Below, piece after piece: positions 19,589 through 24,403 of a DNA stretch of 24,403 nucleotides. The position numbers and the translations under genes are program-made. Below the pieces are notes generated by a model. The model made no database searches, was not told the DNA's origin, and was given only the letters and a program-made list of their open reading frames with translations. The DNA lies in assembly GCA_004431415.1 (NCBI GenBank), contig QPMI01000171.1, positions 1-24,403 on the forward strand. The letters run 5' to 3'. Source of the DNA: Cyanophora paradoxa (lineage: Eukaryota; Glaucocystophyceae; Cyanophorales; Cyanophoraceae). The first letter of the stretch is position 1. Every line of letters begins with the position of its first letter.

Positions 19589-20400
19589 CCTAACGGACTC
19601 TTCCCTGCGCACCCATTGAACAAACCAGGGTCAGCTCCAGATCCAGCCATACGATCCTCGCGCTCCAGGGCTCGCTAGGACCGCGGCAGAGCCACAGCGC
19701 CGCACCTGTATTTATTGGGCGAAATGCGCGGTTTGCGCGATCTGCGCAGGTAGAGAACAATAGCACAGTCAGCTGCTGGCTGCTGGGCTGCGCGGGGCTC
19801 TGGGCGCGCTGGAAGGCTGACCTCGTTTATAACAGAGTCCGACTGCACTACTTGGCGCCGTACCCTTCGGTGGCGGCACCCTCCCTCGAACTTCCTCCCC
19901 CCAACAGATTCGAATCCCGGCGAGTCACTTCCGAGACCTTCCAGCAGGCCATCGGCGCATACAAGCGAGCGGCGCAGCAGAGCAGCTATAGTCAAAGCAG
20001 GCAGCGCGACCACAGGTGCGAGCCCGCGCTGCTTGCTGGACACCCCGCCCGCCTGCCCCAGCTCGACAGCGCTGCGCAGCAGCTGAGCGGAGTGGAAGCG
20101 CGCGAAGCTGGAAACCGGAACAGAGGAGGCGCTGATCGCGCTGATCGGCGCCGCAGAGGCGAGGGACCCGCCGATAAGCTCCGTCCGTCGTCTCCTTCCT
20201 ACCTCGGGAGTAAGCTAAGACCGATGAGTGGCAGCCGGCCGGGATTGTCACCTTGACGCGCGCGCTCCCTCGCGTCGACACGCCCCTCGGACGCTCAAGC
20301 TCGACCACAGCTGCTGAGAGAGGCGCCTGGGCTGCTTTGCCCAGTTTGGAAGGAGCGCCCGTGATCAACGGCTGGCGGACGCGGGATGCCGCGTTGCGCC
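19589..20400 (-). promoter_or_regulatory. 5' region of the secreted-protein gene, with shared module at 19844-19987
   Basis: On the minus strand the blocks AGCTGCTCTGCTGCG (19987-19973), GACTCGCCGGGATTCGAA (19926-19909) and GGTACGGCGCCAAGTAGTGCA (about 19864-19844) repeat the upstream region of the rhodopsin gene in the same order. A TTATAAAC word (minus strand, near 19830) lies just downstream and could serve as a TATA-like element; CCAATAAATA occurs near 19715. No exon is visible from 20000 to 20400. Confidence 0.55.
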
Positions 20401-20815
20401 TTCTCTAGCCGTATGTCTCGGTGTGTGCGAATTCATTTTAACCAGCAGCGTCCCGCCATGGTATACGTATGAGACGTCGCCGGCTTTCATTCGCTGCCAG
20501 CGAGCGCTGCTCTAGATCTCAAGCCGAGCTTTGCCGAGCTCCTCGGCGCCTTCCGGGCTCGCGATGGGGACGGCTGCTCCCTTCCGAGTTCCCACCAGCC
20601 CCCTCTATTCAAATTCGAGTATCGGAGTCGGGGCGCGGCGCGTGGTCGGCGGTGTGAAAGGGCGTCGGCCGCGGCTGAGCCCAGGCCCTGGAGCAGTGCA
20701 CGTGGGCGGAAGCCCGAGGAGCCGTCTTCGAATCATGATCAACTACTGAAATGATCAACTACGTATATGTGTTGGAATCATTCTGTGTGTACCACGATCA
20801 ACAGTTAGAGGTTGC
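20401..20815. other. Intergenic region downstream of the thiamine pyrophosphokinase gene
   Basis: No exon is supported. ATGATCAACTAC-type words repeat at 20736-20763 in an AT-richer patch that follows the kinase stop on the minus strand. Confidence 0.5.
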
Positions 20816-22456
20816 TCAGTGCTCCGGAGAGAGAGGGAGGCCTTCGGGGAGCGGGCCCAGTCGGGAGGTCCAGAGGACGGGTCCCGGGGTCTCCACCTCC
20901 ACGCTTGTGCCAGTCAGCTGCGCAGCCGACAGTTCTCAGGCTCAATCGAGGCTTGAGCGCTCACCTCTTTACACACAGGCGAAGGTCCATCGCGCACCTC
21001 GTTAGACACGCTCAGGAGCTGCCCGAACTGGAGGGGTCGCGAGGGGTCCAGCTCCCACTTGAGGCCACGCGTCCGCACCGACAGCGACCCAGCCCCAGGG
21101 TGAAGCAGGCCCACCTGCCCGCTCTCGAACCGCGGGTCCAGCTGCAGCTGCGAGGACGGCAACAATATTATTGGCAAGCAGAGTCTCAAATTCGTCGAGG
21201 AGCAGCAATTCCGGCGGCGCACGAGATGGAATCCGGCTGGGAGGCACGTCACGAGCGAGTCCCGCCCCAGCAACCTGCACCGGAATGTCAGGGGCACGCG
21301 AATCGAGAGAGGTGGGTCATGCGAACGTCAGGGGACGCGGGTGAGCGGATGCCTGCCCGAGATGTTAGAGTCACTGACGATAAAGGGGGTCTCTGAAGGC
21401 AAGGATGCGAACGAGGGCCATTGCGTCATTCTGCCAAAATTAAAGAGCGTCAGTGATCATCGGAGAGAGCCGCTGGCATTAATGAGCGAAGGAGCGAACG
21501 CACGATAGTCGCAGCTCCTGGTCAAGCGGCCACCAAGGGCGCCAGTGATGCAGACGAGCACACAGTCCTGTAGGCGACGCTCATCCCGTGAATGTCAACT
21601 CCATTCAAACCAGGCAACGAACCTGCCACAAGCACGCTGCGCAATCCACTCGTCTACAGCCGCGAGCGCCTTGTGAGCCGCCGAACGATCGTCGTGCGTA
21701 TCTGGAAGCCCCGTCAGACTACCAAATGCTCAAATGCCAGCGGAGGCCGAACCCGAAATGAACGAGACCCGCGCCCGAGCGGCGTTGACTGTTTCCCGCG
21801 CGCCTGCTCGGTGTAGAAGCTCCTCACGTCGGCGCGCATGCTCGAGAGATCGCCTTGACGACGTCCGGCACGTAGCTGCGGCGGTTCAAAGAATTGATTG
21901 CATCAACGCAACAGCCAAGAAACGCGGACGCACATTTCGAGCTCACCAGCGCACTCGGCGCTCAGAGTGTCGAACAGGTCGTTCATCGCGCACGCATCGG
22001 CAACGACGAACGAAGCGCTCCGCCACAGGTGTCGGAGAACGGGACTGCGCGAAGCAGGCCTGACACAGGGCCGCCCGTGGTGACCTGCGACCCGTGGCGC
22101 ACCTCTGGGGGCCTGGCAGAACGATGAGCGCGAGCAGCGCCTCACGCCCATCCGGCGCCACCAGAATCTTCTTCCCGACCCGTGGCGAGATCTGCACGAC
22201 TCGAATGGCACGCGGGCGGCAGCGCAGGCGGCGGCGGCGCAGAAGGTGACAAGCCAGCGCTGCGGGCGCACGAAATCGAAGACATTCCCCACGTTCATGA
22301 CGTGCTTCTCGAGCGTCTGCAGGGCGCGCGTCTCTGCAAGTGCGTTTGAGCGGGCGGTGCAAACAAGACTAGCGCCCGCCGGCCCGCACCAGTGGCGAGG
22401 GCGGCGTCCGAGGTCTTGAGCTCGCTTCCTGGATCGCGCGGATCGAGGAGGGACAT
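20816..22456 (-). CDS. Thiamine pyrophosphokinase
   Basis: The enzyme transfers pyrophosphate from ATP to thiamine, making the cofactor thiamine diphosphate. Early exons splice cleanly: 22456-22390 (MSLLDPRDPGSELKTSDAAL), 22333-22272, 22191-22103 (VGKKILVAPDGREALLALIV) and 22059-21947 (FVVADACAMNDLFDTL, equivalent to the family ADGGANRLYD block). Then YVPDVVK/GDLSSMRADVRSFYTEQ covers the GDxDS metal-site region, DTHDDRSAAHKALAAVDEW the TPDQ-TDxxKAL region, and LVCITGALGGR the GxGGRxDH region. The C-terminal beta domain is clear: LLGRDSLVTCLPAGFH, SVRTRGLKWEL, LQFGQLLSVSNE, then after the last intron (20997-20918) LTGTSVEVETPGPVLWTSRL, with TGA at 20818-20816. Unusual: GDLSS has Ser in place of the second Asp of GDxDS, and ADGGAN is altered. 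Single-base losses disturb the middle exons. Residues before LVAPDG may be a targeting extension. Divergent from the RPAIN-like gene. Confidence 0.88.
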
Positions 22457-22667
22457 CGTTCTGAGCGCTTGTTCCGGGCAAACTTCCGCACTGGGGTACG
22501 TTTGCAATTCATTCAAGTGGGCGCCAACTTGCCGCCAAGCCACCCAACCGCGCAAGCAGCCTTGCATCAGAGGATCATTCGTAGCGCCGGGCGTCCACTG
22601 ACGTGCAGCGAGCCTCGCCTGCGTCATTTCCCCGCTCGAGCTGGCCCGCTCCGCGGCGGACGATCAG
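22457..22667. promoter_or_regulatory. Intergenic region between divergent genes (putative bidirectional promoter)
   Basis: About 210 bp separate the start codons of the thiamine pyrophosphokinase (22456, minus) and RPAIN-like (22668, plus) genes. No coding pattern or TATA box is evident. Confidence 0.45.
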
Positions 22668-23684
22668 ATGGCGGCCGCGTGCTTGGAAAGCGGGGCCGTG
22701 CGCTGGAGCGAGCTCCGCGGTCGCACGTCCAGGTGCGCGCCCTGAGCCGCCGGCGCCCACCGTGCGGTCGAGCGGCGCCGTGGCAGCGCGGTTCTGCACG
22801 AGGGCCTCAGGAGGCGCTGTCTGCTGCGCATGAAGAATGCGAGAAACGAGCACGTACGGCAATGCAGGGGCTCGGAATCACAGGCAAGCCTGGCGTGCCG
22901 CGCTATGCATCGCAGCTGATGCGGGCACGGCAGGGCGCAGTTTTGGAGAGGCAGCTGGCTGAAATCATAGCGAGCGAGCGAGGAAGCGTCGACTGGGAGC
23001 GCGAGCGGGCCACGTATCATCAGCTTCGCGTCCGCGCAATGAACTCGGCTGGCGTCGCGGTGCAGCCGTCCGATGAGGAGCTCTTGCAGTTCCTCACCGA
23101 AGAGCTCGCCCGCGAGATCAGAGCAGAACGTGCCCATAAACTCCTCTTCCCTCAAGCGCGCCAAATCTGATGTCGCTGCAGGCGAGCTCCTGCAGTACGA
23201 GGACACGGAGGCGTTTGAGGAAGCCGACGCACAGTCACAGCTTGCGCATATTCCGCCTGATGCGGAATGTGGTCATGCGGACACGGAGATGGTAGAAGCG
23301 TGGGAAGATCCGGCCCGGCAGCGCGCGGAGTCCTCGCAGACATGCGTCTGCCCGTGTGTCGTCGCGCCCCCGTCCTGCAAGTCGACGATGGGCTGCGCTG
23401 CCCCCAGCTCTGCGGATTCGAGTCCAGGACGGGGGTTCGCAGCACGCGTCGATGGGCCGTCCGAAAGATTTCTGACCTGGTCTGCAGGTGTCCCCGGCCC
23501 AGCTAGCGTCTAGTCTTGCGATGGCCTCTGCTGCACACAGGTGCCAGGCCCGCGCCCGCGCCGAATCACACAGTGACCCTCGTGCAGGACGGACTGCACC
23601 GGGACCCTCTCGTGCTTCTGCGTTCCTCACGTTGGCCTACATATGCTCTGCAGCGTGTGCGACTTCGAGGCGCCAGTCTTGTAG
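22668..23684 (+). CDS. RPA-interacting protein (RPAIN)-like
   Basis: RPAIN carries the single-strand DNA binding complex RPA into the nucleus. Start ATG 22668 gives MAAACLESGAVRWSELRGRT. Intron 22733-22786 joins this in frame to LRRRCLLRMKNARNEHVRQC, the RPA-binding RxRC-x-x-R-M-x-x-R segment typical of the family N-terminus. The middle is charged and helical: ERQLAEIIASERGSVDWERE, then EELLQFLTEELAREIRAE, and after intron 23130-23181 ELLQYEDTEAFEEADAQSQL. A zinc-finger half follows: CP(V)CRRAPVLQVDDGLRCPQ with CGFES near 23350-23430; one base is missing in the CPxC knuckle. Then come SPAQLASSLAMASAAHRC and the C-terminal LHMLCSVCDFEAPVL with TAG at 23682-23684, mirroring the family's final CxxCD-x-x-A-V-(I/V)-L. 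A possible 32-nt GC-AG intron lies at 22884-22915. I am fairly sure of the family. Confidence 0.8.
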
Positions 23685-24004
23685 GGCTCCGCTCTTGCTC
23701 CCCGAGTCCGTCCCTGCATAGCATGGCGAGATCCAGATAAATAGCGATTCCTTCATGATCAGGTAAATTTCAAGCACTCAGCAATACATCAGCTCTCACA
23801 GATTCGAAGCAAAAAAATATGCCATGCTGGCAATGTGCACGGAAAACGGCTGCGCCCTACCGTAATCTAGATCTACAACTGCTGCGAGCGGAACTAGGGG
23901 GATGCGAGAGATAGCGCACGCCGATGGGCCGGCGCCGGCATCGAGCCTCGGAGCGCGGGGGCGGGATGGGTAAAGCGGCCTTGCGGGGCCGCGGCCGGGG
24001 ATCA
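23685..24004. other. Intergenic region between converging genes
   Basis: A 3'-to-3' spacer between the RPAIN-like stop and the kinase stop. I see AT-rich tracts near 23740-23820 and no exon. Confidence 0.6.
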
Positions 24005-24403
24005 TCAACGGTGGGACTTGGAGCCAGAGAAGAAGTCGGCGATCTTGGAGAAGAAGCTGCGCTCTCGCTGCGCTGCGGCATGGACTTGAGGCGGGTCGCG
24101 TTGGGCGGCAGGTCCAGGTTCACGCCGGGCTCCGCCGCCCGCAGGATCGCCTCGACGCGGACGGCCACCTCGGACATCGGCGGCCGCTCGTCGGGCCGCT
24201 CCGCCCAGCACTGCTCTATCAGCGCGATGACTCCTCGTTCACGTTCTTGCCGGGCTTGAGCTTGCTCGCCGCACCCCCTTGGTCGCCACGCCCATCGCCG
24301 CCTCCAGCGGGGTCAGCCGCCCGTAACGGCAGGTCCCCCGTGATGATCTCCACACTGCGCCCCCGCCCGCCCCCGCGTCAGCATCGATTTATCTGCGCGG
24401 GGC
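24005..24403 (-). CDS. Protein kinase, C-terminal lobe (TKL/tyrosine-kinase-like), partial
   Basis: The gene runs off the right edge, so only its 3' end is present. On the minus strand it reads VEIITGDLP, YGRLTPLEAAMGVATKG, then KLKPGKNVNEE, ALIEQCWAERPDERPPMSEV and AVRVEAILRA. This is the standard end of a TKL or Tyr kinase domain: the E-x-x-x-G-x-x-P-Y segment, G-V-R-P, the CW-x-x-x-P-x-x-R-P block of subdomain XI, and the last helix. A tail of about 50 residues follows (NLDLPPNATRLKSMPQRSE), ending SFFSKIADFFSGSKSHR at TGA 24005-24007. Frame changes near 24060, 24226, 24270 and 24335 each look like one lost base or an intron edge. The catalytic HRD and DFG motifs lie outside the window, so activity cannot be judged. 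Confidence 0.8.

Noticed and set aside
20812-21396. Plus-strand ORF of 194 codons
   Set aside because: Antisense to the conserved C-terminal half of thiamine pyrophosphokinase.
22469-23170. Single uninterrupted ORF model for the RPAIN-like gene (233 codons)
   Set aside because: Its N-terminal half is a shadow frame; the family start and Arg-rich segment lie in another frame joined by an intron, and the C-terminal zinc finger lies beyond its stop.

Overview
The window is nuclear DNA of a GC-rich, intron-dense unicellular eukaryote, most likely a marine alga. A haptophyte is my best guess, but the sequence does not prove it. Reasons: short spliceosomal introns (mostly about 45-80 nt) break almost every gene; a microbial-type rhodopsin sits beside typically eukaryotic genes (USP36-like deubiquitinase, RPA-interacting protein, ABHD11-like hydrolase, TPR/GT41 glycosyltransferase, VIT-VWA protein, TKL-like kinase); and many 5' splice sites read GTGCG. 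The assembly appears to carry many single-base deletions, often in G or C runs, so most proteins must be followed across frames. I give gene spans, not clean reading frames.

Layout. 1-638 (+): last exons of an unidentified gene. 590-2470 (-): unidentified GC-rich gene with a recurring hydrophobic-VP motif. 2817-6344 (+): signal peptide followed by TPR-like helices and a GT41 (O-GlcNAc transferase/SPINDLY-type) domain. 6692-9513 (+): VIT-VWA protein. 9514-10832: intergenic, with short duplications and a conserved module just before the next gene. 10833-12439 (+): microbial rhodopsin with a long N-terminal ectodomain. 13166-14797 (-): ABHD11-like alpha/beta hydrolase, 12 exons including a 9-nt microexon. 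15033-18016 (+): USP36-like ubiquitin protease with two alternative last exons and an RGG tail. 18453-19588 (-): secreted Cys-containing protein of unknown family. 20816-22456 (-): thiamine pyrophosphokinase. 22668-23684 (+): RPAIN-like RPA-interacting protein. 24005-24403 (-): C-lobe of a protein kinase running off the window.

Gene order is compact. Three head-to-head pairs (2470/2817, 14797/15033, 22456/22668) share intergenic regions of about 210-350 bp that probably act as bidirectional promoters, and several pairs converge. The genes do not form one pathway. The clearest cross-gene link is a 5' module shared by the rhodopsin and the secreted-protein gene, which lie 9 kb apart on opposite strands. 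I found no CRISPR, tRNA, rRNA, transposase or viral genes.
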